Shown here: positions 24,727 to 37,647 of the stretch, piece by piece
Position numbering within the stretch: the first letter of the stretch is position 1
Layout: the number at the start of each line of letters is the position of its first letter
DNA from: Liolophura sinensis
Taxonomy: Eukaryota > Mollusca > Polyplacophora > Chitonida > Chitonidae
Reading direction: 5' to 3'
Assembly (NCBI RefSeq): GCF_032854445.1
Contig: NC_088300.1
Coordinates: 17,737,570 to 17,801,569 of the forward strand
DNA length: 64,000 bases
Made by a program: the position numbers and the translations under genes
The notes under the pieces: model-generated
What the model was told of the DNA's origin: nothing
Seen by the model: the letters and a program-made list of their open reading frames with translations, nothing else
The model's database searches: none

Positions 24727-24855
24727 TGAATATCGTTCAAGACAGAGCAAGCAGTCGTAGCAGTACTTTCCTAACAGACAAATCAAGCAGTCGTAACAGT
24801 ACTTTCCTAACAGACAAATCAAGCAGTCGAAACCGTACTTTCCTAACAGACAAAT
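24727..24855. repeat. 36-bp tandem repeat, about 3.5 copies
   Basis: Unit AAGCAGTCGTAACAGTACTT then TCCTAACAGACAAATC. Three close copies follow each other, with a degraded fourth at the left edge. Confidence 0.93.
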
Positions 24856-25284
24856 CAACATAACACTATTGCGCTTCGTCGATTCTTAGTTTAGGAAATT
24901 ACTGTAACCCGCACTATCTCCATCTCAGAGTAACACAATTGAGTAACACAAGAAATCCTTGGCTGATAATATCCCAGACAACATTGGTAACCTTGGTTTT
25001 CAACGGTCAAGTGTGATATTATCGCGGAAACTTGATTTTCTCACAGAAAATGGTACGAAGTGCAGCAAATCGATATCGTGTTTTTTTTTTGTATGGTATT
25101 CTCACGTAACTTAACTGCGGACAGAAAAAAAGATGTGCTATTCTCATCGAAATACGTGTGAAGGCCTGACTGCAATAGAGTCGTGATACTCTACCAGATC
25201 GTTAACGGTCTGATAGTTAACAAAAAATAAGTGTGAAAATTCTGTGTGGGAAATCAGCGAACAGTCAACACAGCCACACTGATG

Positions 25285-25880
25285 AAGTCTTGGTATTGTG
25301 GTGAAGACACGTGTGCAATATTCTGATGAGACAGAGACATGTATAATATTCTGATGAGACATGTGTAATATTCTGATGAGACATGTGTAATATTCTGATG
25401 AGGAAACATGTGGTATTGCGATGATTAAAGGTGTGTAATATTCTCATGAAGAAACATGCGTGATATTCTGATGGAGACACGTATGATATTCTGATAAACA
25501 AACATGTTTGACATCTTGATGGAGAATCATGTGTGATATTCTTATGAACAAACATATGTGGCATTTTCATGGAGACACATGTGTGATACTCTGATGATAA
25601 AACGTGTGATATTCTGCTGAACAAACATGTGTAATATTTGATGGAGACACATGTGGGATATTCTGAGCAAGACACGCTTGTGATATTCTGCTAAAGAAAC
25701 ATTTGTGATATTCTGCTGAAGAAACATGTGTGATATTCTGATGAAGAAACATGTGTGATATTCTGCTAAAGAAACATGTGTGATATTCTGCTGAAGAAAC
25801 ATTTGTGATATTCTGATGAAGAAACATGTGTGATATTCTGATGAAGAAACATGTGTGACATTTTAATGAGACACATGGAT
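25285..25880. repeat. Minisatellite, about 26-28-bp unit
   Basis: About 20 tandem copies built from ACATGTGTGATATTCTGATG plus AAGAA. The right half is homogeneous and the left half degenerate. Antisense frames through it give repetitive ISHMFLHQNITHVS-type peptides that are artefacts of the repeat. Confidence 0.94.
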
Positions 25881-28000
25881 GATAATCTGATGATGACACG
25901 TTTCATGTCAATACGGAAATCCAAGTCTTATTGGAAAATGTGCAAAATATGTAAGCATGAAACCAGCATTGGAACTTTGGGTGTTGCGTTCAATAAGACG
26001 AATAGGTGTGATGTTCAAAAGGACAACCAGGTGCGATGTCCAAAAAGTTTCATAAATGACGCAGAATGGACCAAAAGGTATTGCCCTGAGGAAACTCAGC
26101 AATATCTGACTAAATACGAAGACTAGAAGGTACGAGTTTAGAGTGGAGAAAAGAGAGTGTAACAAAAGAGAAGCCACTGTACTAAGTCCCTGACGTCATA
26201 CAGGCATTGAACGCATGCCCCCATTTGTATAAGGCTTTCCAAAGCCCGATCGCTTCAAAGATTCAAAAATGAGGGTAAGTTCGATTGATATGATATTTAC
26301 ATCGATCCGCCTGGATACAACTATACGACCTCGTTAACCTATTGACCTGCTTAAGGTGTCACTGGCACACCTTTAGATGTCCAATACTTACCCTGAGCTA
26401 CCAGCGATATATGTTTGTGGTCGTCTATATTTAGTAGGTTTCATACCACGCTGTCTTCATTCCTGTGGCTACCAGTGGGTGACAAACTCTTGCATGGCAA
26501 CACTGGTTAATCCGAGAGACTAATAAACACACATAAACATTGTAGCAATATTCGAGGGCAGACTATTCAGCTGAGAGATCGATAGCAATATATAGACAGC
26601 TCATCAATCAGCTTAGAATTAGAAAATTAGAACACCTGACAACTTACTGAAAAAGTATGCTTTTGTTCATAACTTTTTAGATGAATACTCTCAGAAAGGA
26701 CATGAAGAGTCCACAATGAACAAGTGCCAGGTAAACACAAATTTAGGTAGAAAAGCGAAAAGAGAGATGTTACGCCTCATAGTGTGATAAAAGCGCTTAG
26801 TACAGTAACAATTTACTGATGACTTCAAGTTTAAGTCATCAAACAGAGCAATGGCGTGGATGTGAAAAGGATAACGAAATGCCGGAAAAATACGTGATTT
26901 CATAAACGCACAGACTGTTGTATTGATCAGTTAGTAATTCTTCTAGAGACGAAGTACCCTATACATAGTGTTCAATGTTTACCGAAAAACCGAAAGCTGA
27001 ATAAATCCTAATATTTCTATCTTAAATTATCAGTTATTTTATGTAATTCGTTTGCTCCCAGATTGTGCTATACAATTTGCATGGTTCTTTGAAATTACAG
27101 AGATACATTACTTACTTGCTTATATAGTTTTGGCAGGAGAAAAAATAAGTTAATTGAAAGACAAAAATCGCTATCCATGAAATGCTCGTTGACATCAGTA
27201 TATTTCGGATTTATTATTGTGGTGCAGGGTCATATGGAGACATGGAAAAAAAGACCTACAAAGTCATTCTTGTGAGACGTGTTTGCGCTATTGAAATCTA
27301 TGCGTCTGAAACCAACATTCATGTAACACACGTGAATCAAATGGACTTTCCCGGTCAATAACCACAAGGTCAATTCCCAAAACGACAGAAACCACTAAAA
27401 AAAAATAAAAAGTAAAACAGGTGCGAAAAAAGGTCGGAATCATGCAGAGAGAAGCGGTTACCAGTTTTCAATGATGTTGGAAAGACGCAAGGAATATGCA
27501 AATTGCGCTCTGATTGCAACTGTTCATATATACAATGTGGAGATCTATTTCTACACAATGAATACGGCCCCTAGCACCGGGTTAAGCGAAATGACACACA
27601 ATCATGATGTAGTACCAGAGATTCTGGACGTTCTGTTCATATTTTTTTACTGACAATAAATTTATATTTAATAGTAATATAATTATACTCAAAGACACGT
27701 ACAGTCTTCATACGCTGTTTGTAGCATCACTTCAAATAAACTAATCGATTAATCTATTATTTGATTCTTCTTCAGGGGAATAACTAATTTAACGTTACAT
27801 TTTGTAAAAAATTCATGATTATTAATTGGGTCGTATTGAGTGTTTGTGTGAAAGACATACCATACTTTCTAAAAACGACTGTGTACAAACGGCATATGTA
27901 TTAGCAATACAGAAATTGTGTACCACTGGTGCATATGTCAATGTGAGTGTGTTAAACAAAGTGCTTAACATCATATGGATGTGTATTATGTCCCAGTGCA

Positions 28001-28113
28001 CACTGTGCACCACTCGTACACCACGATATATGTTGTGCACCACTCGTACACCTCAGTATATTCTGTGCACCACTCGTACACCACGGTATAAATTGTGCAC
28101 CACTCGTACACAG
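28001..28113. repeat. 30-bp VNTR upstream of claudin-like copy 1 (4 units)
   Basis: Four units of GTGCACCACTCGTACACC plus about 12 variable bases. It lies about 330 bases before the ATG. The same array has 4 units before copy 2 and 7 before copy 3. Confidence 0.9.
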
Positions 28114-28294
28114 TAGGTTTTAGAGAGTTTGTAATTGTGTAGCTAGGGGCTACATCTATTTCTTACCTACCTATATTTACAGTATAATTACATGTTTCGA
28201 TTGAACTAGGCTAGAAATGGAAACTGGATCGACTGATCGTCCATGGGCTAGTATTTATGTCGTCAGGGGCAAGGAATGCCCGAGACGGGGACAG

Positions 28295-28303
28295 TTTATA
28301 TAG
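28295..28303 (+). promoter_or_regulatory. Possible TATA element of claudin-like copy 1
   Basis: TTTATATAG in the context GACAGTTTATATAGTGTCATGG, 144 bases before the ATG at 28439. It is also present before copy 2, but its whole surrounding block is missing before copy 3. Placement is inference from sequence alone. Confidence 0.3.
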
Positions 28304-28438
28304 TGTCATGGAAACCCAGTGTTTATGAGCCATACACCAGACTTCACACCGGGATCGCTACACATTTTTTCTACCTCACTCTCCTAAGTCGTTACCGCCT
28401 AGATCAGTTCAGCAATATTTTGCGTCCCTGACTGATTA

Positions 28439-30353
28439 ATGGGGCTGGTAGATTCGGTAAAGGGTTTACCCGTACTCCTTCTCGTGGCACTCATCTTGAT
28501 ATTGGTAGCCAATCTGTTCAATGGGATTGCGTTTTCCACGACAGCATGGGGAGAATACTTCTCTTACATCGCTAACTCCAATGTAATCGACCCAACGGCG
28601 ACGTACACGAACGTGGGCCTGTTGGCGTACCTGTACAGGAACACAGGTGACATACGCCCTTGATGGCCTTGGGCATGCAGTTATACTGCTCTAGGAACAG
28701 CACAAGGTAAACCATCCTCTAAACCCACAAAATAAACACAATGTGTATACGTACACAACTGTAAACACAGCACAAGGTAAACTATCCTCAAAACTCACTA
28801 ACTGGGACACCATGTGAATACGTATACAACTATAAACACAGCACAAGGTAAACTATCCTCAAAACTCACTAACTGGACACAATGTGAATACGTGTACAAC
28901 TATAAATACAGCACAAGGTAAACTATCCTCAAAACTTGCTATATGAATACTTGCAGAGCTACAAGAAACGAAGTTGTACCTGTAATTGTTTTGATGTTGT
29001 GTGTGTATTACAAGCCATACATTACCAAGTTGTTGGTTGGTGTCAGCCTCTATAATATGTCAGATATCTAAATAGATTCCAAATGCCTATCTATGTCTCT
29101 TGTTTTTTCCTCCACAAGCAAAACTTGATATTTTATCAAGGACGTTTGCTTTTAATCTCACATATACCGATCCCCAAAAGGTTAAAGCAAAAAATAAATC
29201 AATAAACAAATGATTCATCTCGCCATGATTTTATGTCTCATACCTACTAAAATATCTCGGTGTGTTGACTTGAAGCCGTAGCGAAACAATCCAGAATTGG
29301 ATTCTAGCCTGTGGCACATGTATAGGCGAAAAACATGAGGTTTTTATACAAGGAGACAGTGGAAATACATGTACTAGTAAATACCATAAACTTGTATAGT
29401 TCGTAACATTTCCATTAAATTATACTTGAAGATGAGAGGTAACAGTTTAACTATCGTGATATCTGACTGACATATTTATGTTCTGTAAAGGTTGGATGGC
29501 GTGTGTTCAGGCCATGGCTGTGTTTGGATTTGCCGGAATCTTGGGTTCTTTGATTTTAATGATGGCTTACCTACTGGGAGAAAAGAACGGTGACTACATA
29601 CTGCTAGCGGCCTTTATCTGCATAATTACAGGTAATTTCGCTAACACCGTTATTTACAATGTAAAATATCTATTTATTCATTGATTTAACACGCGTTTTG
29701 CACTGTACTCAACATTAGTTTACTAAGATGTCAGTAATCAGAAAATTTCTGATCTTGATAAATTTGATATTTCTAAATCTTGATATGATCCATTTATTTC
29801 TCATTAGCTTCTCTAAATAATAATAATAATGAAAATCGCATGTAACTTTGATACAAACGATACTTTACGATTCGTTGAACATAAATGTGTGATACAGCCT
29901 ATACGTCAAGGACGCCATATTCGCGCTTCTAAACTAAATATGAACCTTATAATTCTTACGTTCCTGAGTATGTTTGAACTGTTGTTTTCCTGAGTATGTT
30001 TGAACTGTTGTCATGGAAACAGGGAATATGCGTTCATTCGTTCATAATAACCGTCTTAATAGCGAGTAAGAATACAGGATATACTTATGTAATATATACA
30101 AACGTCTGTTGTCATATATACATGTATGCATATTTTAACCTCATTTCTGTTCTTGCTCCTTTCCACAGGCGTCTTGTATTTTATTGGGATCGTCATATAC
30201 GGCGCGAAGTTTTACAGCCCTGTGATCACTTCGGGTTTTGGGCGCACCTTGTCCTGGTCATTTGGACTTGCAGTGATTTCCATGATCCTCGAGATAGTAG
30301 CTGGTGTACTGCTTCTATTGGGCCGGAAGGGTACCGCTACTTCGCCGTCCTAG
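28439..30353 (+). CDS. Claudin/PMP22-like four-TM gene, copy 1, exon 1 frame disrupted
   Basis: Exons at 28439-28706, 29491-29631 and 30169-30353 match copies 2 and 3 in length, phase and sequence. Exon 1 has one extra T at about 28622 (GGGCCTGTTGGCG against GGGCCTGTGGCG) and one G missing at about 28671 (CCTTGGGCATG against CCTTGGGGCATG). The two cancel in length, but the shifted stretch between them contains a TGA at 28661-28663. The GLW of the signature is therefore lost and the chain stops after 74 residues. Exons 2 and 3 are intact; exon 2 is identical to copy 2. Either this copy has become a pseudogene or the assembled sequence has two uncorrected single-base errors; several other copy 1 differences also fall in short homopolymers. 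If correct, it would be a 197-aa four-span membrane protein. Confidence 0.8.
28696..28937 (+). repeat. Exon-1 donor tandem array, copy 1 (4 donor sites)
   Basis: A 70-bp unit starting ACAGCACAAG|GTAAACTATC spans the last bases of exon 1, its splice donor and the first intron bases. The genuine donor plus three repeats are present. Confidence 0.92.
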
Positions 30354-30468
30354 AACCTGACGAAGGACACATCAAATATTCCTACAAGCTGAGTTCGTTT
30401 ACACAGTCTCTATGCTCTCCATTCCTCCAGCCCACCTCCCTCTCTTAAAAGAAAAGACAATAAATAAT

Positions 30469-30474
30469 CTAACG
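30469..30474 (+). terminator. Polyadenylation signal of claudin-like copy 1
   Basis: AATAAA in GACAATAAATAATC, 116 bases after the stop codon. It is conserved at the same place in copies 2 (37642-37647) and 3 (45163-45168). Confidence 0.5.
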
Positions 30475-31333
30475 TTAGTTATTTGGGAAGAGGTGGAAAC
30501 AGATATAAACAGTCACAACAGTTTTATTCTGACGAACTTGTTATCTTTTAATCTGGAATTACAGCGAAGCCATGGGAGGCCTGAAAGTATGATCTTACAT
30601 CCTTTTTGGTTGGTAACTTCTGCCATACGTTCTCCCTATTCACTCCTCCCCTTCACCTCACATCAAAAGCTTCCCGAAGCTGTAAATGTTGTATGGTTTT
30701 AGTGCCAAAGAAGCTGACTCTGATCATAAAGTCTTCTTAATTATTTTTCTAAATCTTAATTTAGTCACCGGTCCTTGAAATAGGATGGGTACAGTTTTTA
30801 TTACCCTATTCCAGACTTGAGTTGACCTCAAGGTTATTTGTGGTGATGATCGTGACCCTGTGAGCCCTATAATAACATGACGTTGGCGATGTTCACATAA
30901 TTTTCGTGCTTCTTGTTTTAAGAAGAGTTGCCCTAAGTCTGAACCTTAATCATAATCACTAAACGGAGAGGCCTGAATTATTTGATGGACACGTTTTCAC
31001 CGTAAGTCTCAAATTGTCATATTTCCTTAAAAGACTATCAACAGAAAGATGTGATCCCAAAATAGTTGAGATGACGCTGTCTTCCATAATCAATCAAATG
31101 ATTGAATGAATGAATAATTATAGACCACCAGACGAAACTAAACAAATTATCATAAACACATAATATTCAAGGGATTACCACGTAAATTTCATATATGCTA
31201 AATTTCATATATGCTTTTGATCCTATTTATGATTTATTTAATAATTAAAGGTTTAAAATTATCCAGGTACGACTATGAGTCTAAAACAGTCTACATATAT
31301 GATAAACATTCTTAGGGATTTCGTTATTTGTAC

Positions 31334-31515
31334 CTGTTGCAACGACCACCTTACCACTCCATAACGCCTTGGAGAACAACCACCCTATCACTCTGTAACG
31401 TCTTTGTGAACAACCACCTTGACACCTCTGTAACACCCTGGTGAACAACTACCTTACCATTCTGTAACGCCTTAGTGAACAACCACCTTATCACTGTGTG
31501 ATGCCTTGGAGAACA
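31334..31515. repeat. 35-36-bp tandem repeat, unit 1, downstream of claudin-like copy 1
   Basis: About five units of AACAACCACCTTATCACT, CTGTAACGCCTTGGTG. Equivalent arrays with the same unit number lie at 38517-38698 and 46029-46210. Confidence 0.85.
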
Positions 31516-34500
31516 TATTGCTGTGAAGTGAATCATCGAAACGCTTTCCTTTCGTTGCCATATGGTGTACATTGTTATATAGACATGTATATAAGTTATT
31601 GAATATTTTCTATGATCAACAGTAAATGCTGACAGTTTGATGGGGTTTTGTTTTTGCAAGAAGTAAAGAATTAATTCCTGTGGTTTTTAAAATAAAAGTT
31701 TGGATTTAATCTTTCAACATGTTCCATGTTTTGGAGTTTTTCTTATTTGCAAGAGAACCCTCGTTGGCAGAGATGTCAAAAAGCGCACCTCGGAATTCCG
31801 ATAAGACCAAACCAAAGGTATATGAATTGTTAGTATGTTGGTTTCTTTAAACACCTGCCAAGGACAAACCAGATATTCACCCAGTAGTCTCTCGTTTTAG
31901 AAAGTGTTACTGCACCGGTACTTAAGTTCAACTAGTATTTACTCAATTAAGTATGCTTTATGAGTATGGGAGTGTAATATTGCCATCAAACTTCCAAATT
32001 GCCCGAACGTCGATGTATGAACTGAGCAAACCTTATCTTATGCGTTTCATATAAAGTTAACCAAATCGCTAAGAGCTAGCTTCTGATGCTGATGTTGCGA
32101 TGGAACATCGACGCTGAAAATACTTGAGTTCTGATGGACAAATCATTAAAAAACGATATTCCTTTGTGAAATATAGTTCTCGTTCTTGCTCAGTAGAACT
32201 GACCGCTCTAAGGTAACCGAATGGGATGCCGCCCGCCTGGGCATGTTTAGTTCAGTCATGAACAATATTATTGATTGGTGTTGACCACAACGGGACAGAC
32301 CAAGGACATTTGCCGATAAGGTATTAACCCTGACTTGGCGTCACTCTTGTGCACCGCCATATGTTAAATAATGATAAATAATAAAATAATTGTTTTATGC
32401 AGCCAAAACTTGTTCATTGTAGCAAATTAGTGAAATGTCCTCAACAAAGGGGCTAAAGGGCAGTTATCAAGCTAGACTAGGGTATTTAATTTAAGATATT
32501 GTCACACACAGTGTATTTTTCCAGTTTTAAAACCTTGAGTGCCTGGGTAGGTACAAACTTAATACAAATATTTAAGCTAAAAATAGAAATAGCTCATACT
32601 TCAAACTTCATAGTTTTCGGAGCACAGAAGCTGCAGAAAACACGATCATTTACAGCAGTCAACATGCACTATACCGCGACTATATGCTGTGCCAAATATG
32701 TCTTCATCGTCACTCAAGCTAGTGTATTTTTAATATGTTCTAAATAAGTGGAAAGACCTTGTTAGAAAGCAATCAGATAAATAAAATTAATCACAATAAA
32801 CATGTCTGTGCAGGGTTCAGCCTGTTACAAGTAGACGACGTTGTCAAGCAAACTCGCCAACAAGCAAAGCGTCCAATATTAGACATGTTCTCCAAACAGA
32901 AGTCTATGTATACTTCATTGTTATGTCTCCAAGTCGCACAAGCTATATAAAGAAGATCGCGTGCCGAGCATCTAGATATATAAGCTTTCAGGCCACTATT
33001 ATTTAACATTATTGATATCACGTCCTGACTAGTTCATTTTCCTCGTCACACCTTGATAAACAGACTCCTACACATACACATAAACATGAAGTCATTGGAG
33101 TTGTAACTTACAGATATGTGAAAATATTCATTCGAACTGGTTCAAGTTCTTACAGATATGTGAAAATATTCATTCGAACTGGTTCAAGTTATCCTTAAGA
33201 ACAAAGTTTCCTACTAGTCTAGTTCACAAATTCTATCTCCATTCCATTCGCAATCTATAGCAACAGATTAGTTTAAATAGGTTATATCATAGCTCAGTTT
33301 AAGTGACATGTGGAAATGAAACCATTACCGGTAGCCTACAATGCTTGCCAACTTGGGCCTGTCCTTCAATGAATTCCGTACCCAGTGAATACCACTGTGT
33401 TCTCCGTACTACTTTGTTGTTCATTAGAAATCATGCGTCTACAAAGTCCTGACATGAAACAACTCACACGCCACTGAACACCACCATACAGATCCGAACA
33501 ACCTGAACATATCTATTAAAGCTACACTAAATGTACCCACCGTGACGAAAAATACAACGAAATATCTCGCATGGCAACACAAGTTAACCCGAGAGACTAA
33601 TAAACACACATAAACATTGTAGCAATATTCGAGGGACGACTGTTCAGCTGAGAGATAGATAACAAAATATAGACAGCTCATCAATCAGCTTAGAATTAGA
33701 AACTTTTAAATATAAAAGAACACCTGACAACTTACAGAAAAAGTATGTTTTTGTTCATAACTTTTTGTCGGAAACTGCCTTAGATGAATACTCTCAGAAA
33801 GGACATGAAGAGTCCACAATGAACAAGTGCCAGGTAAACACAAATTTAGGTAGAAAAGAGAAAAGAGATATGTTAGGTCTCATAGTGTGATAAAAGCGCT
33901 TAGTACAGTAACAATTTACTGATGACTTCAAATTTAAGTCATCAAACAGAGCAATGGCGTGGATGTGAAAAGGATAACGAAATGCCGGAAAAATACGTGA
34001 TTTCATAAACGCACAGACTGTTGTATTGATCAGTTAGTAATTCTTCTAGAGACGAAGTACCCTATACATAGTGTTCAATGTTTACCGAAAACTTATATAG
34101 CTGAATAAATCCTAATATTTCTATCTTAAATTATCAGTTATTTTATGTAATTCGTTTGCTCCCAGATTGGGCTATACAATTTGCATGGTTCTTTGAAATT
34201 ACAGAGATACATTGCTTACTTGCTTATATAGTTTTGGCAGGAGACAAAATAAGTTAATTGAAAGACAAAAATCGCTATCTATGAAATGCTCGTTGACATC
34301 AGTATATTTCGGATTTATTATTGTGGTGCAGGGTCATATGGAGACATGGAAAGAAAAACCTACGAAGTCATTCTTGTGAGACGTGTTTGCGCTATTGAAA
34401 TCTATGCGTCTGAAACCAACATTCATGTAACACACGTGAATCAAATGGACTTTCCCGGTCAACAATCACAAGGTCAATTCCCAAAATGACAGAAACCACT

Positions 34501-35104
34501 AAAAAAAAATAAAAAGTAAAACAGGTGCGAAAATAGGTCGGAATCATGCAGAGAGAAGCGGTTACCAGTTTTCAATGATGTTGGAAAGACGCAAAGAATA
34601 TGCAAAATTGCGCTCTGATTGCAACTGTTCATATATACAATGTGGAGATCTATTTCTACACAATGAATACGGCACCTAGCCCCGGCTTAAGCGAAATGAC
34701 ACACAATCATGATGTAGTACCAGAGATTCTGGACGTTCTGTTCATATTTTTTACTGACAATAGATTTATATTTAATAGTAATATAATTATACTCAAAGAC
34801 ACGTACACTCTTTATACGCTGTTTGTAGCATCACTTCAAATAAACTAATCGATTAATCTATTATTTGATTCTTCTTCAGGGGAATAACTAATTTAACGTT
34901 ACATTTTGTAAAAAATTCATGATTATTAATTGGGTCGTATTGAGTGTTTGTGTGAAAGACATACCATACTTTCTAAAAACGACTGTGTACAAACGGCATA
35001 TGTATTAGCAATACAGAAATTGTGTACCACTGGTGCATATGTCAATGTGGGTGTGTTAAACAAAGTGCTTAACATCATATGGATGTGTATTATGTCCCAG
35101 TGCA

Positions 35105-35217
35105 CACTGTGCACCACTCGTACACCACGATATATGTTGTGCACCACTCGTACAACTCAGTATATTCTGTGCACCACTCGTACACCACGGTATAAATTGT
35201 GCACCACTCGTACACAG
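35105..35217. repeat. 30-bp VNTR upstream of claudin-like copy 2 (4 units)
   Basis: Same unit as at 28001-28113, four copies. Confidence 0.9.
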
Positions 35218-35471
35218 TAGGTTTTAGAGAGTTTGTAATTGTGTAGCTAGGGGCTACATCTATTTCTTACCTACCTATATTTACAGTATAATTACATGTT
35301 TCGATTGAACTAGGCTAGACTTGGCGATAACAATTGTATAAGTACAAACGCGTATTTTGAGTGATTGGCCTAGATAGACCAGCCCTAAAGAAATGGAAAA
35401 CTGGATCGACTGATCGTCCATGGGCTAGTATTTATGTCGTCAGGGGCAAGGAATGCCCGAGACGGGGACAG

Positions 35472-35480
35472 TTTATATAG
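35472..35480 (+). promoter_or_regulatory. Possible TATA element of claudin-like copy 2
   Basis: TTTATATAG, identical in context to the copy 1 site, 150 bases before the ATG at 35622. Confidence 0.3.
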
Positions 35481-35621
35481 TGTCATGGAAACCCAGTGTT
35501 TATGAGCCATACACCAGACTTCACACCGGGATCGCTACACATTTTTTCTACCTCACTCTCCTAAGTCGTTACCGCCTAGATCAGTTCAGCAATATTTTGC
35601 GTCCCTGACTGATTAAGAGTG

Positions 35622-37536
35622 ATGGGGCTGGTAGATTCGGTAAAGGGTTTACCCGTACTCCTTCTCGTGGCACTCATCTTGATATTGGTAGCCAATCTGT
35701 TCAATGGGATTGCGTTTTCCACGACAGCATGGGGAGAATACTTCTCTTACATCGCTAACTCCAATGTAATCGACCCAACGGCGACGTACACGAACGTGGG
35801 CCTGTGGCGTACCTGTACAGGAACACAGGTGACATACGCCCTTGATGGCCTTGGGGCATGCAGTTATACTGCTCTAGGAACAGCACAAGGTAAACCATCC
35901 TCTAAACCCACAAAATAAACACAATGTGTATACGTACACAACTGTAAACACAGCACAAGGTAAACTATCCTCAAAACTCACTAACTGGACACCATGTGAA
36001 TACGTATACAACTATAAACACAGCACAAGGTAAACTATCCTCAAAACTCACTAACTGGACACAATGTGAATACGTGTACAACTATAAATACAGCACAAGG
36101 TAAACTATCCTCAAAACTTGCTATATGAATACTTGCAGAGCTACAAGAAACGAAGTTGTACCTGTAATTGTTTTGATGTTGTGTGTGTATTACAAGCCAT
36201 ACATTACCAAGTTGTTGGTTGGTGTCAGCCTCTATAATATGTCAGATATCTAAATAGATTCCAAATGCCTGTCTATGTCTCTTGTTTTTCCTCCACAAGC
36301 AAAACTTGATATTTTATCAAGGACGTTTGCTTTTAATCTCACATATACCGATCCCCAAAAGGTTAAAGCAAAAAATAAATCAATAAACAAATGATTCATC
36401 TCGCCATGATTTTATGTCTCATACCTACTAAAATATCTCGGGTGTGTTGACTTGAAGCCGTAGCGAAACAATCCAGAATTGGATTCTAGCCTGTGGCACA
36501 TGTATAGGCGAAAAACATGAGGTTTTTATACAAGGAGACAGTCGAAATACATGTACCAGTTAATACCATAAACTTGTATAGTTCGTAACATTTCCATTAA
36601 ATTATACTTGAAGATGAGAGGTAACAGTTTAACTATCGTGATATCTGACTGACATATTTATGTTCTGTAAAGGTTGGATGGCGTGTGTTCAGGCCATGGC
36701 TGTGTTTGGATTTGCCGGAATCTTGGGTTCTTTGATTTTAATGATGGCTTACCTACTGGGAGAAAAGAACGGTGACTACATACTGCTAGCGGCCTTTATC
36801 TGCATAATTACAGGTAATTTCGCTAACACCGTTATTTACAATGTAAAATATCTATTTATTCATTGATTTAACACGCGTTTTGCACTGTACTCAACATTAG
36901 TTTACTAAGATGTCAGTAATCAGAAAATTTCTGATCTTGATAAATTTGATATTTCTAAATCTTGATATGATCCATTTATTTCTCATTAGCTTCTCTAAAT
37001 AATAATAATAATGAAAATCGCATGTAACTTTGATACAAACGATACTTTACGACTCGTTGAACATAAATGTGTGATACAGCCTATACGTCAAGGACGCCAT
37101 ATTCGCGCTTCTAAAACTAAATATGAACCTTATAATTCTTACGTTCCTGAGTATGTTTGAACTGTTGTTTTCCTGAGTATGTTTGAACTGTTGTCATGGA
37201 AACAGGGAATATGCGATCATTCGTCTATAATAACCGTCTTAATAGCGAGTAAGAATACAGGATATACTTATGTAATATATACAAACGTCTGTTGTCATAT
37301 ATACATGTATGCATATTTTAACCTCATTTCTGTTCTTGCTCCTTTCCACAGGCGTCTTGTATTTTATTGGGATCGTCATGTACGGCGCGAAGTTTTACAG
37401 CCCTGTGATCACTTCGGGTTTTGGGCGCACCTTGTCCTGGTCATTTGGACTTGCAGTGATTTCCATGATCCTCGAGATAGTAGCTGGTGTACTGCTTCTA
37501 TTGGGCCGGAAGGGTACCGCTACTTCGCCGTCCTAG
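35622..37536 (+). CDS. Claudin/PMP22-like four-transmembrane protein, copy 2, intact, 197 aa
   Basis: Exons 35622-35889, 36673-36813 and 37352-37536 total 594 nt; both introns are phase 1 (CAA G|GTAAAC, ACA G|GTAATT). Start: the ATG at 35622 of ATGGGGCTGGTAG, shared by all copies. Seen: TM1 at about 11-32 (GLPVLLLVALILILVANLF); first extracellular loop with W37, G60-L61-W62, C65 and C80, the W-GLW-C-C signature of the PMP22/claudin superfamily; TM2 in exon 2 (AMAVFGFAGILGSLILMMAY); TM3 across the exon 2-3 junction (ICIITGVLYFIGIVMYG); TM4 after LSWSFGLAVISM; short tail RKGTATSPS. Family role: junctional or membrane-organising tetraspan proteins, or calcium-channel gamma relatives. Which one cannot be told from sequence; the tail does not look like a typical claudin PDZ ligand. 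Confidence 0.92.
35880..36119 (+). repeat. Exon-1 donor tandem array, copy 2 (4 donor sites)
   Basis: Same 70-bp unit as in copy 1 (ACAGCACAAG|GTAAACTATC). The genuine donor at 35889|35890 is followed by three repeats, the last running into single-copy intron at ACTTGCTATATG. Confidence 0.93.
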
Positions 37537-37641
37537 AACCTGACGAAGGACATATCAAATATTCCTACAAGCTGAGTTCGTTTACACAGTCTCTATGCTC
37601 TCCATTCCTCCAGCCCACCTCCCTCTCTTAAAAGAAAAGAC

Positions 37642-37647
37642 AATAAA
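37642..37647 (+). terminator. Polyadenylation signal of claudin-like copy 2
   Basis: AATAAA shortly after the stop, at the same place as in copies 1 and 3. Confidence 0.5.

Larger units (their letters stand above)
21081..26493. other. Intergenic region between the GCPII-like and claudin-like clusters
   Basis: The neighbours diverge: GCPII-like on minus to the left, claudin-like on plus to the right. No exon was recognised on either strand. Contents are SINEs (21453-21720, 23203-23343), a short GT run near 22148, a degenerate TTTGTATTTCTCTAATACG-type repeat (about 22420-22615) and two minisatellites (24727-24855, 25285-25880). Confidence 0.6.
26494..33567 (+). repeat. Segmental duplication unit 1 (about 7.1 kb)
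   Basis: Begins near GCATGGCAACACTGGTTAAT and matches units 2 and 3 over nearly its whole length, including introns and flanks of the claudin-like gene. Relative to unit 2 it lacks about 70 bases around 28215 and has a direct duplication of about 42 bp at 33110-33190 (ATATGTGAAAATATTCATTC twice), in a block unit 2 lacks. The 5' flank before 26494 is not found before units 2 and 3, which marks the left border. Confidence 0.9.

Noticed and set aside
25265-25899. Minus-strand frames rich in ISHMFLHQNITHVS
   Set aside because: Product of the 26-28-bp tandem array; overlapping frames give similar peptides, the mark of a repeat.
26240-26285. Possible first coding exon ATGAGG followed by GTAAGT
   Set aside because: A two-codon start exon with a donor cannot be distinguished from chance without a partner exon.
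29996-30448. 150-codon frame overlapping claudin-like exon 3 (also at 37179 and 44700)
   Set aside because: It runs over intron, acceptor and exon 3 in another frame; recurrence in the three copies reflects the segmental duplication, not coding.
31351-31659. 102-codon minus-strand frame conserved in all three 7-kb units
   Set aside because: Half of it is the 35-36-bp tandem repeat; conservation is explained by recent duplication.
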